From Candidatus Bathycorpusculum sp. (GTDB lineage: Archaea > Thermoproteota > Bathyarchaeia > Bathyarchaeales > Bathycorpusculaceae), in contig WRJX01000104.1 in the NCBI GenBank assembly GCA_009778385.1, positions 1 to 64,000 of the forward strand: a DNA stretch of 64,000 bases. The letters are read 5' to 3'. The position numbers and the translations under genes were made by a program. This document shows, one piece after another, positions 42,267 through 50,849 of the stretch. The notes beneath the pieces were generated by a model. It ran no database searches. It was not told where the DNA came from and saw nothing but the letters and a program-made list of their open reading frames with translations. How positions within the stretch are numbered: the first letter of the stretch is position 1; every line of letters begins with the position of its first letter.

Positions 42267-42605
42267 ATGTACAAAAGCAATACTGGAAAATTATTGGTTT
42301 ATGAGTCAACAGGGTTACAGTCAAAAGAACGTTTAGAAGTTGTAAAAACTGTTGCACAGCAAACTGCTAAGCACTTAAACATGGATTTTGGTATTGTAAA
42401 TTTTGGAAAAACGGGTGTGCCACTTTACATTTACTATGAATGTGGCGATGATGAAGAGCCTGTACCTTTGTATTGCGATGAAGGAAAAATAGCTGGTTTG
42501 AAAGAAATCAGCTCGGTACTATGCAACATGATGTTTGTGCTTTCGTTCCATCCACGGCATAATGTGCTTAGGCAGATGCGTAGTGAAATCGTTAAACTTT
42601 CCTGA
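42267..42605 (+). CDS. Small hypothetical protein
   Basis: A 112-residue alpha/beta protein with TGLQSKERLEVVKTVAQQTAKHLNMDFGIVNF, LYIYYECGDDEEPVPLYCDEG and a final helix containing EISSVLCNMMFVLSFHPRHNVLRQM. The acidic ECGDDEEPVPLYC loop with two cysteines could bind metal. No family recognised. It shares a promoter motif with the RecA-like gene at 29529, so the two may be co-regulated. Its stop overlaps the convergent gene by 14 nt. Confidence 0.6.
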   Translation: MYKSNTGKLLVYESTGLQSKERLEVVKTVAQQTAKHLNMDFGIVNFGKTGVPLYIYYECGDDEEPVPLYCDEGKIAGLKEISSVLCNMMFVLSFHPRHNVLRQMRSEIVKLS

Positions 42606-42915
42606 AACGGATCGCCTGATTGTCCAGTACTACTTCATAGACCTGATTTACGTCAAAGATTATGCCTAAACTGTCGTATTCCTGCTCGGTTAGAAACAGA
42701 ATGATTTTTGGTGTAGTTAGTTGCTGGCGTTGCGGTAAGAAGGGCATTTGCTGTTGAAGCGCCTGCATTATGTCTTGCGCCATTTTTGCTTCGTCAGTTT
42801 GAGGTCTTAGCACGTAGGGATTTATCTCTCGTTCTTCGAGAAGTTCAATTCTTTTGCCCAAATTCCCATCTACGTCGCGATTTGATTCAATTTTGTTAAC
42901 TCTTACGCGGAACAT
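42592..42915 (-). CDS. Conserved archaeal protein, arcadin-1-like
   Basis: A 107-residue protein. The N-terminus FRVRVNKIESNRDVDGNLGKRIELLEE, a Gln/Pro-rich middle (LQQQMPFLPQRQQL), and IILFLTEQEYDSLGIIFDVNQVYEVVLDN at the C-terminus fit, from memory, small archaeal proteins labelled arcadin-1-like (crenactin-cluster partners). No crenactin gene is in this window, so the label is tentative. It could equally be a generic beta-barrel adaptor. Confidence 0.5.
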   Translation of the reverse strand: MFRVRVNKIESNRDVDGNLGKRIELLEEREINPYVLRPQTDEAKMAQDIMQALQQQMPFLPQRQQLTTPKIILFLTEQEYDSLGIIFDVNQVYEVVLDNQAIRFRKV

Positions 42916-43332
42916 AATCTTTCACTCTTAAGAAGACAATCCAATGCCATGAATTTAATGTTTCTTACAGAAACACAAGTCACATATTCAATAAAGCACC
43001 AACAAGACGATCAAACATATTTTCAGCACACTTTTAGGTTAAGAATGTAATTACAATCTAATCCAAATTTGTGGCACACAATAACTAATAGACCTATAAG
43101 TTAGACCATTTTGATTTTTGTTGAGTTTGGTTGTTTTGAATGGTAAATTGATGAGTAACTAACAATTACTGCCCCGACGATAGGTTGTTTCGATGGGGAA
43201 GGCAAAAGAGTATCTGAGTTCATCATTAAAATAGCCAACAAAGCCAGTTCGCTTAACTATAAAATTTGAAATGCATGTTTGAAAAACGTCAATAGTGCGT
43301 TAAGCTTTCTGTGGTTTGGTGATATATCAGGT
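42916..43332. other. Intergenic region with a weak sRNA candidate
   Basis: About 415 nt between minus-strand genes. A C/D-box-like arrangement on the plus strand is given separately (43145-43220). No ORF. Confidence 0.4.
43145..43220 (+). ncRNA. Weak C/D-box sRNA candidate
   Basis: A near-consensus C box TTGATGA (43148-43154) and D box CTGA (43214-43217), 59 nt apart, with CCGA (D'-like) and CGATGGG (C'-like) in between. A CCCC/GGGG pairing spans the middle. This is a candidate methylation guide; the internal boxes deviate from consensus. Confidence 0.25.
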
Positions 43333-44289
43333 TTATGGGGTCTTTTGGTTGACATGTAAATTAGGTGAGGATTGTTTGTAAAGCCAAGGATAAAACTGTT
43401 GCATGATTTCAGGCATGTTCTTGAGTGGAATGATGCCCTTTTCGCAGATTAAGCCGTGAATATATCTGCTAGGTGTAACGTCAAACGCGGGGTTTCGTAC
43501 GTCCAACTCTTTGGGAGATTCTTTCCAGACTTCTGCTGGGTTACGTTGTTCAATGCCTTCAAGCGCGTTGTAAGAGGTTATGGGGTCAAATTTGAGCAGT
43601 TCTGAAACTACGTAAAACGGTTTACGTGCTTCATATGCTAAAATGGCAAGCCCGCTTGTGCCAATTTTATTAACCACATTGCCTTCGTGGGTGATTGCGT
43701 CTGCGCCCACAATTACTAAGTCAGCTTTAGGAATAAATGTCTGTGCTGCTGAGTCAACAATAAATGTGGTTTCTATTCCGTTTTCAATCATTTCGCGTGC
43801 GGTGATTCTGCCTTGAAATGCGGGACGGGTTTCGGTGCAGATAACTCTAAAGTTTTTACCATCCTGCTTAGCTTTGGTTAGCATTCGGGTTGCTGTTGAG
43901 GAGTGGCAGTGGGTGAAGATGGTTATTCCATTTTGTATGTGTTTGGCTCCGATTTCGGCTGTGTGCTCTCTTGAAGCGTCAAGTTCACTGAGAAACTTGT
44001 CAGCACCCACAACCAGCAAAGTGCAAAGCTCGTGGACGTTTTGGATACTGCTTTGTTGGACTTGGTCAATTATGTAGTGGAGGGCATTTCGCATTAAGGG
44101 TTCAGTTTCGCGTGTGTTAAAAAGTAGTTGTTGTGCTTGTGAGAGATTGGTAAGGAATTCAATTTTGTTTTTTGCCTCTGACTGCTGAGCAAGCATCTGG
44201 AGTGTTTTTACGGCTGCGATTGCAGTATTTCTGGCACCTTGAACTTCGAAACGGCAGATTTTTTCAGCGGTAGCTTTTACGGCTTCCAT
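43333..44289 (-). CDS. Ribose-1,5-bisphosphate isomerase
   Basis: An eIF2B-like enzyme converting ribose-1,5-bisphosphate to ribulose-1,5-bisphosphate in the archaeal AMP pathway that feeds form III RuBisCO. 318 residues: FEVQGARNTAIAAVKTL, THCHSSTATRML with the catalytic-cysteine strand VICTETRPAFQGRITA, the aspartate region VVGADAITHEGNVVNKIGTSGLA, and FDVTPSRYIHGLICEKGII. Neither AMP phosphorylase nor RuBisCO is in the window. It could alternatively be a MtnA-like or eIF2B-like protein, but the FEVQGAR start favours R15P isomerase. Confidence 0.85.
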   Translation of the reverse strand: MEAVKATAEKICRFEVQGARNTAIAAVKTLQMLAQQSEAKNKIEFLTNLSQAQQLLFNTRETEPLMRNALHYIIDQVQQSSIQNVHELCTLLVVGADKFLSELDASREHTAEIGAKHIQNGITIFTHCHSSTATRMLTKAKQDGKNFRVICTETRPAFQGRITAREMIENGIETTFIVDSAAQTFIPKADLVIVGADAITHEGNVVNKIGTSGLAILAYEARKPFYVVSELLKFDPITSYNALEGIEQRNPAEVWKESPKELDVRNPAFDVTPSRYIHGLICEKGIIPLKNMPEIMQQFYPWLYKQSSPNLHVNQKTP

Positions 44290-44680
44290 AGTTTTCCACT
44301 TAACACCTAATTTGTGTTATAAAGTTATTTGACAGTGAAAGATATAAGCAAATGGAAACAGAATATTTTTGAATTTACAGTACATCACTTGGACTTTTCA
44401 GTTTTCTTGTTTTTTCTGGCGTTTAATCTTAATTGAACTTTAAGGTCGTGGTTTACAGTGTAGAGATTTTTGAGCGGTGTTTCACTTATGATGAAAGGTA
44501 TGTTTTTACATTGAAATTGTTCATATTTTAGTGGGCAACAGGAAATTTTTTTCTCTAAACTCTTTTTACGTATGATATTATGTAAAATATTACTCACAGT
44601 AGGTAGTGCAAAAGGTATATCAGGTTTCAATGAGGAAATAATAATTGGAGGGATGATTTATTGAAGACCATGGCGTTAAA

Positions 44681-45178
44681 ATGAAGAGTTCTAAGCATGT
44701 TGAAAAGTTGTTTAGTGTGTTATATGTTGGTACGATATTTGTCTCTCTTGGTGTCATCTACCTTATTCATTTGCCAAATAATCTTTTCAGTGAGTTAATA
44801 GATTTTTTTAATCGCTTAACCCTTGCACGGGTACCTAATACAGGAGCATTTTTGCCTGCACCGATTTCGCCTGCGGTCCATGTTGACTTATACACTGCAT
44901 TGTTTCAGTTCTTTCTAGTTATCTCTATAATGGAAGCAATAATTTTAGCACTTAGGTTCGTGTTTAATTCATCTATTAAACGTAAAGCAGAAACAATTTC
45001 CAACGTTGTTTTTTGGTTTGGTGTAAGTTACCTGATATGGACTTATCTTGTAGATTCAGCTACCATTAACAAGTGGTTTGTTTTCTGGATAGGCATTATA
45101 GTAATTTTTGGTTTATCTTTAATTGCTCGAGTTTTTGTATTGCTTGCGGTAAGGCAGCCTGAGCCTGTTAAAAATTAG
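44681..45178 (+). CDS. Membrane protein with four helices
   Basis: A 165-residue protein with four hydrophobic segments: 10-29 (VLYVGTIFVSLGVIYLIHL), 69-92 (LYTALFQFFLVISIMEAIILALRF), 104-122 and 130-155 (WFVFWIGIIVIFGLSLIARVFVLLAV). The loop between the first two is long (VPNTGAFLPAPISPAVHVD) and may be extracellular. No known family. Its stop overlaps that of the convergent glycosyltransferase gene. Confidence 0.6.
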   Translation: MKSSKHVEKLFSVLYVGTIFVSLGVIYLIHLPNNLFSELIDFFNRLTLARVPNTGAFLPAPISPAVHVDLYTALFQFFLVISIMEAIILALRFVFNSSIKRKAETISNVVFWFGVSYLIWTYLVDSATINKWFVFWIGIIVIFGLSLIARVFVLLAVRQPEPVKN

Positions 45179-45933
45179 AAAGTTAAGTGCATCCATAAGA
45201 CAAGAACTTGCATACCCATGTCAAGAGAGTCTTTGAAGAGTTTAACTTTGGTTTCTCGTGTACTGTTCCATTCAACAGGGATTTCTTTAACCTTGTACCC
45301 TTTACGTTGAGCTCGAACAAGAGTTTCAGTATCCCAGAACCAATGGTTAGCTTTAACTTCATCAAGTAAGGGTAATAATATTTCACGCTGAAACGCTTTA
45401 AATCCACATTGATGATCCTTAACTTTAGACCCGAGAATTAAACGAACCATAAAATTGTATGTTTTAGAAACGAAACCACGTGTAAATGTACGTTTAGCTT
45501 TGCTTTGAGAAAGCATTCTTGAACCAGTAGCTAACGGATAACCTTCAACTGTGACTGCGTTAATTAGCTGACTTAAATGTTTGAGGTCAGTTGCCAAGTC
45601 TACATCCATATAGATTAAAACGTTACCATTTGACTCTTTAAACGAATTCTTTAATGCTCGGCCACGACCAAGCCGTTTTTCGCCATGTATGTGACGGACA
45701 TATGGTAGTTTTTGTGCTATCTCGGCAGCTTTTTTATCTGTGCCATCTGTGCTGCCGTCTTCAGCTATTATTATTTCGTAGGTGCAACCATAGGTTTGGA
45801 GTGCTTGGCTGACTGTTGTTATTGTCTGCTCAATTATGTCTGCTTCGTTTATAGCGGGAAACACAACTGTAACGTCTAGTTGCATATCCTTGTTTGGGTT
45901 TTGCGTTTTTAGAACACCCATTGGTTGAACCAT
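45175..45933 (-). CDS. Dolichyl-phosphate sugar transferase (GT2, DPM1-like)
   Basis: Family 2 glycosyltransferase that would load a sugar from a nucleotide donor onto dolichyl phosphate at the inner membrane face. 252 residues: VTVVFPAINEADIIEQTI, AEDGSTDGTDKKA, the acidic metal motif YMDVDLATDL, and GFKAFQREILLPLL with WFWDTETLVRAQRKGYKVKEIPVEW. There is no membrane tail beyond a short hydrophobic end. It overlaps the PMT gene by 25 nt; together they would supply and use the dolichyl-sugar. Confidence 0.85.
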   Translation of the reverse strand: MVQPMGVLKTQNPNKDMQLDVTVVFPAINEADIIEQTITTVSQALQTYGCTYEIIIAEDGSTDGTDKKAAEIAQKLPYVRHIHGEKRLGRGRALKNSFKESNGNVLIYMDVDLATDLKHLSQLINAVTVEGYPLATGSRMLSQSKAKRTFTRGFVSKTYNFMVRLILGSKVKDHQCGFKAFQREILLPLLDEVKANHWFWDTETLVRAQRKGYKVKEIPVEWNSTRETKVKLFKDSLDMGMQVLVLWMHLTF

Positions 45934-47663
45934 CTTAAACTTTCACTTACCGCAGTTGATACGGGGGTACCTGAGATCACGGGATAAAACAGCACAAATA
46001 GTGCAACTACTGCTATGAAGTAGACTATTGCTGCAATTTTCATCCATTTGTATTTCCAGTACTTGCTAATAAAATACGCTGACCCAAGGCAGATAATTGG
46101 CACATTAACATAGTAATGATAAATGAATAAACCTCGGCTCACAAAAGCGTATGGTAACCATTGAGCAAAGAAGAGGACAACAAGAAACGCTGCTGGAGCC
46201 TCAATTTTTGGCATTTGGCGCTTCTTAAGTTCAGTAGCAACCTTGAAAATAGTAAGTCCTGTGATGGCTATGATTGCGGCAAAACCTATCCACCAGACTG
46301 CAGGGTTACCAAACAGGCTAATTGTTGATCGCATGTCTGCGGGCAAAGAGTTAACGTAAAGCCATAGGGGTTTTCCGATTATGGGCCAACTCCAGCCAGG
46401 TGAAGAGTATGGATGATCAAGACCTATGGGGGCAGCATGATATGAGTACATAGCGTTAGGAAGTTCAACTACACCGGCAAGTGTTCTGCCTGCAAGCATA
46501 TCGGGAATGTAAATTGCAAAGTAAATGCCTATGGCTATAATGATGAAAGATAAAATGTAAGCATATGGGTGATCAAAAAAGTTGTAGAGTTTAGTTGAAA
46601 GCGTACTTTTGCTTCTTACTACTTCTGAGAGTCGCATTATCGCCAAAATGGCTAACTGGCCTAAGAAACCGAAAAGTACCAGCCATTTAGTGGAAAAACC
46701 AAAAGTGAATAACAAAAATGAAAGAAACAACGGTACAACACTTGCGTTTTTCCAGCCTTTCTTTATTACGTTACTTAAGTAGATAAAGAAAAACAGTTGA
46801 GAGAATAGCGAGAAAAACACGACATACGTGTCTACAATGCCTAAACGGGCCTCTGAGAAATGCATAAAATCAAAAGTTAACAAGAAAGCCGCTGAAAAGC
46901 CTCCGATATAGGAGCCAAACATTTTTTTGCCTAACAGGAAAATTATAGGTACCATTAGAGTTCCAAAGATTACGCCCATTATGCGCCAGCCAAATGGGTT
47001 TAACCCAAAAGCGGCAATGCCTGCTGAAATGATAAGTTTACCCAATGGAGGATGAGTCCATTCGTATGGCCATTGTAAATTCAGGTATTGTGCAGCTGTT
47101 CTTGTGAAGTATATTTCGTCAAACATTGTTTCAGTCATGTAAGTGTTAGGCAACACAACAAGGGTTTGTTCATCAATCAACAAATTGAAATCTATGCTAG
47201 TGTTGTTTTCACTGGTGATTGAAGTGATGGGTATTATTTTGTTGTCTTGGTCAAGAACAGCTACTTCGTTAATTTCAATATTTGCCTCCGACTCAAACTC
47301 GAAACGAATGTATTGGGTTGTTCCGTAAATGTTAATGATTTTCCAATTCATGTAAGCATACGGGAAACTTGCATTAATTGAGCCACGTTCAAACCAGTTA
47401 TCAGGTTGACCAGTGTAAATTTTTATCAGGTTAGTACCTTGACAGTCTTTTATGTAAAAATAGATGTTACTAACATCCATAGAGTCTTTGAGGTCTATTA
47501 TTGCTGCCTGTGGAGTGTCAGTATTTACTGTTAAGCTGTTTGAGGGCACTTGTGTTGCGCCCAAGTTTGTTACAGCAATAGAGAAGAAGATTAAGGATAG
47601 CAAAACCATTGTTATGATGTCTTTTTTGTCTATGTTTAAATCGAAGTCAAAGTTGTATTTCAC
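45909..47663 (-). CDS. PMT-family dolichyl-phosphate-dependent glycosyltransferase
   Basis: GT-C glycosyltransferase like protein O-mannosyltransferase, 584 residues with about 12 hydrophobic segments. After a first helix (VLLSLIFFSIAVTNLG) there is a soluble domain of about 140 residues (residues 35-170) that looks like an exported beta-sandwich. The PMT core follows: DEIYFTRTAAQYLNLQWPYEWTHPPLGKLI carries the acidic motif and the HPP loop, then FGWRIMGVIFGTLMVPIIFLLGKKMFGS. The donor would be a dolichyl-phosphate sugar. It overlaps both its neighbours (17 and 25 nt). Confidence 0.85.
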   Translation of the reverse strand: MKYNFDFDLNIDKKDIITMVLLSLIFFSIAVTNLGATQVPSNSLTVNTDTPQAAIIDLKDSMDVSNIYFYIKDCQGTNLIKIYTGQPDNWFERGSINASFPYAYMNWKIINIYGTTQYIRFEFESEANIEINEVAVLDQDNKIIPITSITSENNTSIDFNLLIDEQTLVVLPNTYMTETMFDEIYFTRTAAQYLNLQWPYEWTHPPLGKLIISAGIAAFGLNPFGWRIMGVIFGTLMVPIIFLLGKKMFGSYIGGFSAAFLLTFDFMHFSEARLGIVDTYVVFFSLFSQLFFFIYLSNVIKKGWKNASVVPLFLSFLLFTFGFSTKWLVLFGFLGQLAILAIMRLSEVVRSKSTLSTKLYNFFDHPYAYILSFIIIAIGIYFAIYIPDMLAGRTLAGVVELPNAMYSYHAAPIGLDHPYSSPGWSWPIIGKPLWLYVNSLPADMRSTISLFGNPAVWWIGFAAIIAITGLTIFKVATELKKRQMPKIEAPAAFLVVLFFAQWLPYAFVSRGLFIYHYYVNVPIICLGSAYFISKYWKYKWMKIAAIVYFIAVVALFVLFYPVISGTPVSTAVSESLRWFNQWVF

Positions 47664-48948
47664 TTAGTATTCGCTCCTCTTTTGGTTGGTTGACTGATGA
47701 TGATAACTGTTCAGTTTTAAGCACTGCTTTACCTCTAAGTTCAGTCCACAATAACCAAGAACCGTATAAAAACATAGCCACGTTGATAACGCCGATGATT
47801 ATAACTATGGGATCCCCAGAAAGATTGGGACCATAATTATAGCCAGCGTTAACATAGAGGTTTAGCCAGTACAAGACATAAGCAATGTTTGTCAGGAAGG
47901 TTGCTGTGATAATACCGTAAAACAGTCGGGCTTTTTTAACAAACGGCACCATTAGGGCTAAAATGCTAATAACAGGAAACAGGTATCGTTCATGAATTCG
48001 TGTGGGTAACATAAAAAATGCGAAGAGCATCATGAATGCTGCAAAGAAGATAAGCATTTGATCAGAGTGTCCCCACCGCTTATTTAGAACATACAAGGTA
48101 AACATTGAAAAGACCGCAAATAAGGCCCATCCCACGATGAACATGTTACCATCTGGAACCCACATGCCATGTATACCCCACATGTTGAACGCATTTATGG
48201 ATGTGTAAGCGTATCCACTGTACGCGCCAAAGTAGATGTCTGTAAGGAAAGTTATTGGATTACTCCATTGCATGGGTAAAATAACAGCGAAAATTGTTAG
48301 CGTAAATGTGGCAACAGAGAATAAGAAGCGTTTAATACCGCTTTTCTTGAAAATTATAAACGCGACCAAAGGTAGCAATGCTATAGCCTGAGGTTTAGTT
48401 AAAATGCTAACAGCAAAACTTGCCGCTGAAAGTTCAGGTTTACTTTTTAATGCAAGAATCAAAGAAAGCAACATGAATAATGTGTAAATGGCGTCAAATT
48501 GTCCCCAGACTGCAGCGTTAAAGATTACTGCGGGGTTAAAAACATAAAGTGCAGATGCTATAAGGCCTAGTTTGAAGCCGAGTTGTTTTTGAACAAAACT
48601 GTAAATCACTCCGGCGATTAGCATGTCAAAGATGTTTGGAACTAACTTTACAATGTAGGTGGCAAGAGGCGTTACAGATGCTCCTGAGGCGTGGGATAAA
48701 GAGCCGAACACCCAGAAAATGTAAACGTTAAAGGGCGGATAGTCAATCCATCCGGCATGTTGTAACACATATGCATAGAAAGGACGGATACCCTGTGTTG
48801 CGGCAGTGTCAAACCAGTACTGGTAGGTGGCCATGTCGTTTGGGTAGCCTTGAAATGAAAACAGCAAAACACGAATTATAAAAGCCACACCAAGCATGCT
48901 GACTAAGATTGACATTTTCTGCTTATCAAACTGCAAAGTAAACGCCAC
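47647..48948 (-). CDS. GT-C family integral membrane glycosyltransferase
   Basis: A 433-residue protein with about 10 membrane segments. Typical of GT-C enzymes are the early acidic region NDMATYQYWFDTAATQGIRPFYAYV and the HAGWIDYPPFNVYIFWVFG loop, then AAVWGQFDAIYTLFMLLSLIL and HERYLFPVISILALMVPF. This resembles mannosyltransferase/DUF2029-like enzymes. From a GTG start it leads a three-gene unit with PMT and the DPM1-like gene. The C-terminal tail is charged and cytosolic. Confidence 0.75.
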   Translation of the reverse strand: MAFTLQFDKQKMSILVSMLGVAFIIRVLLFSFQGYPNDMATYQYWFDTAATQGIRPFYAYVLQHAGWIDYPPFNVYIFWVFGSLSHASGASVTPLATYIVKLVPNIFDMLIAGVIYSFVQKQLGFKLGLIASALYVFNPAVIFNAAVWGQFDAIYTLFMLLSLILALKSKPELSAASFAVSILTKPQAIALLPLVAFIIFKKSGIKRFLFSVATFTLTIFAVILPMQWSNPITFLTDIYFGAYSGYAYTSINAFNMWGIHGMWVPDGNMFIVGWALFAVFSMFTLYVLNKRWGHSDQMLIFFAAFMMLFAFFMLPTRIHERYLFPVISILALMVPFVKKARLFYGIITATFLTNIAYVLYWLNLYVNAGYNYGPNLSGDPIVIIIGVINVAMFLYGSWLLWTELRGKAVLKTEQLSSSVNQPKEERILSEIQL

Positions 48949-49309
48949 CGTAAGAGTATTGAAAACTATTGTTGCTTAACAAAGATAATAAGTCTTCGCC
49001 AATTTTACCTATAAACCAAGTGTGATTGATAAAAAGGATTTTTGTAGAAGTCACCATTAGCTACACATGTTGCGGCTATTTTTCTTGGGTTCTTAAACTC
49101 ATGCCAGAATCAATGTATATAGCATTTGGCCCATTTTTCGATTGTGAATCTTTTTAGAGCAGCGTTTGAGGTTGTTTTGTCTTGTATTGTATCTTCTCTA
49201 CAAGAATACTGGAAAACACTCTTAAGTAACAAAACAAGCAACATATTTGTAGCTAAACAGCATTAGATTCTTTGGTTAACTAAATCATCTTTTAACCCTT
49301 AAATCTAAA
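48949..49309. other. Divergent intergenic region
   Basis: About 360 nt between the glycosyltransferase operon and the HAD/dolichol-kinase gene, which are divergent. No ORF, hairpin or RNA gene is supported. Confidence 0.4.
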
Positions 49310-50566
49310 GTGCAGTTGGAAAAATGGATGGCTGTTAAAGAGAAAAATCGGCTCATCGTTTTCGATATTGAAGGAGTTCTAATTCAAAAAAATATGTTCT
49401 TTTTTCAAGTGGGCAAAACACTTGGCTTCTTTACTTTAATGAAAATTCTAGTATATGGATTTCTCTATGAAATCGGCGTTTTTCCTCTTGACGTTTCACT
49501 AAAGTGCATTTTTAAAAAACTAAAAGGGCAAAAAATAGAAACTTTGCAAGGCGTTTTTGATCAAATTCCAGCCACTCCAAGGCCGCAAAACTTTTTTGCA
49601 CAGATAAAAGAGAGAAATTACCGTGTAGCTCTGATTAGTTCAGGTTTACCTACAGTTATTGTTAAACGTTTAGCAGAGTGTTTAGGTGCTGACTATGCGT
49701 ACGGTATTGATGTTTGCGTTAACGCCTCTGGTGAGGTAACTGGAGAAATTAACGGTGAAGCCATTGAAGCTAACGGTAAAATGAAAATTCTACAAAAAAT
49801 ATTGGCTAATGAGGGCTTAACTTTACGCGATTGCACAGTAATTGCTGATGATCGAAATAACCGTTGCATTTACACTGCTGAAACTAAAAAAATTGGCTAT
49901 AACCCCGACTTTATCATCCGAATAAAGTCAGACCATGTTGTAATGGGAAAACTTGCAAGTATCTTACCAATTTTAGACAACAAAAAAGTTAAGCGGTCTT
50001 TTCCATCAACTAACGATTTTGTCCGAGAAGACATCCACGCAGCAGGCTTCTTTATGCCTGTAATAGCCCGATTAATCGGCGTTCTTCCAGTAGCCATTTT
50101 CATCAGTGTGTTATCAATTATCTATTTAATATCTGAAATTGCACGACTATACGGTAAAAATTTGCCCCTTATCTCAGCAATAACGCGCCATGCTGCTTCA
50201 CAGTCAGAACTTCACGGTTTTGCTGCTGCACCTCTGTTCTACGCATTAGGAATCCTACTTACTTTGCTGATTTTTCCTTTTCCAGTAAGCGCCGTGGCAA
50301 TCGCCGTCTTTGCATTAGGCGACAGCACAGCCTCAATCTTTGGAGGTTTACTCGGTATAAGATTACCGTTCAATAAAGGCAAAACTTTAGAGGGCTCACT
50401 TTCAGGTTTTATTTTCGCTTTTTTGGCAGGCAGCTTGTTTGTTGCACCCTGGATTGCAGCAGTAGCAGCAGCAATTGCCATGTTTGTTGAATACTTACCA
50501 TTACCAATAAACGACAACATTTTAATTCCAATAGTAACAGCCACAGCGTTAATGCTACTAATTTAA
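49310..50566 (+). CDS. HAD phosphatase fused to a dolichol-kinase-like membrane domain
   Basis: A 418-residue two-domain protein. Residues 15-225 are a SerB-like HAD domain: motif I FDIEGVLI (DxE rather than DxD, as in enolase-phosphatase), motif II ALISSGLP, the lysine in NGKMKILQK, motif IV VIADDRNN. Residues 245-418 are a membrane domain with the CTP-dependent dolichol kinase / CDP-alcohol signature FALGDSTASIFGGLLGIRLPFNKGKTLEGSLSGF. It faces the dolichol-dependent GT operon. A phosphatase joined to a kinase on the same lipid suggests dolichol (pyro)phosphate recycling. The start could be GTG 49310 or ATG 49328. Confidence 0.8.
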   Translation: MQLEKWMAVKEKNRLIVFDIEGVLIQKNMFFFQVGKTLGFFTLMKILVYGFLYEIGVFPLDVSLKCIFKKLKGQKIETLQGVFDQIPATPRPQNFFAQIKERNYRVALISSGLPTVIVKRLAECLGADYAYGIDVCVNASGEVTGEINGEAIEANGKMKILQKILANEGLTLRDCTVIADDRNNRCIYTAETKKIGYNPDFIIRIKSDHVVMGKLASILPILDNKKVKRSFPSTNDFVREDIHAAGFFMPVIARLIGVLPVAIFISVLSIIYLISEIARLYGKNLPLISAITRHAASQSELHGFAAAPLFYALGILLTLLIFPFPVSAVAIAVFALGDSTASIFGGLLGIRLPFNKGKTLEGSLSGFIFAFLAGSLFVAPWIAAVAAAIAMFVEYLPLPINDNILIPIVTATALMLLI

Positions 50567-50586
50567 GGTGCTATAGCAAGTTATGC

Positions 50587-50841
50587 TTATTTTTTAATTT
50601 TAGAATCTATTAAAACCTGTTTTTGCTGATGACTTAACTTTTTAATTTCACGCTCACGCCTCATTGCCAAACTACGAGAATCGTATTCCTCAAAATAAAC
50701 CAAATTTTGTGGTTTATGAGCTTTAGTGTATCTAGCCCCTCTACCGATTTGATGTAAGCGTACTCTTGATACCATATCTTTTGTGTAACCTGTATAGAAG
50801 CTTCCATCGCAACACAACAATATGTAAACGTAAAACACCAA
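50587..50841 (-). CDS. GIY-YIG nuclease family protein
   Basis: An 84-residue minimal GIY-YIG domain (UPF0213-like): YVYILLCCDGSFYTGYTKDMVSRVRLHQIGRGARYTKAHKPQNLVYFEEYDSRSLAMRREREIKKL. The Y-x-Y/Y-x-G pair, the conserved arginine in VSRVRLH and the glutamate in AMRREREIK are present. Stand-alone GIY-YIG proteins may act in DNA repair. It ends on the minus strand 8 nt after the next gene upstream, so the two are likely co-transcribed. Confidence 0.9.
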   Translation of the reverse strand: MVFYVYILLCCDGSFYTGYTKDMVSRVRLHQIGRGARYTKAHKPQNLVYFEEYDSRSLAMRREREIKKLSHQQKQVLIDSKIKK

Positions 50842-50849
50842 CGCTTAAT

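Noticed and set aside
44385-44630. 81-residue minus-strand ORF
   Set aside because: Asn/Lys/Ile-rich with no domain; its end is a Lys/Arg run, typical of random AT-rich frames.
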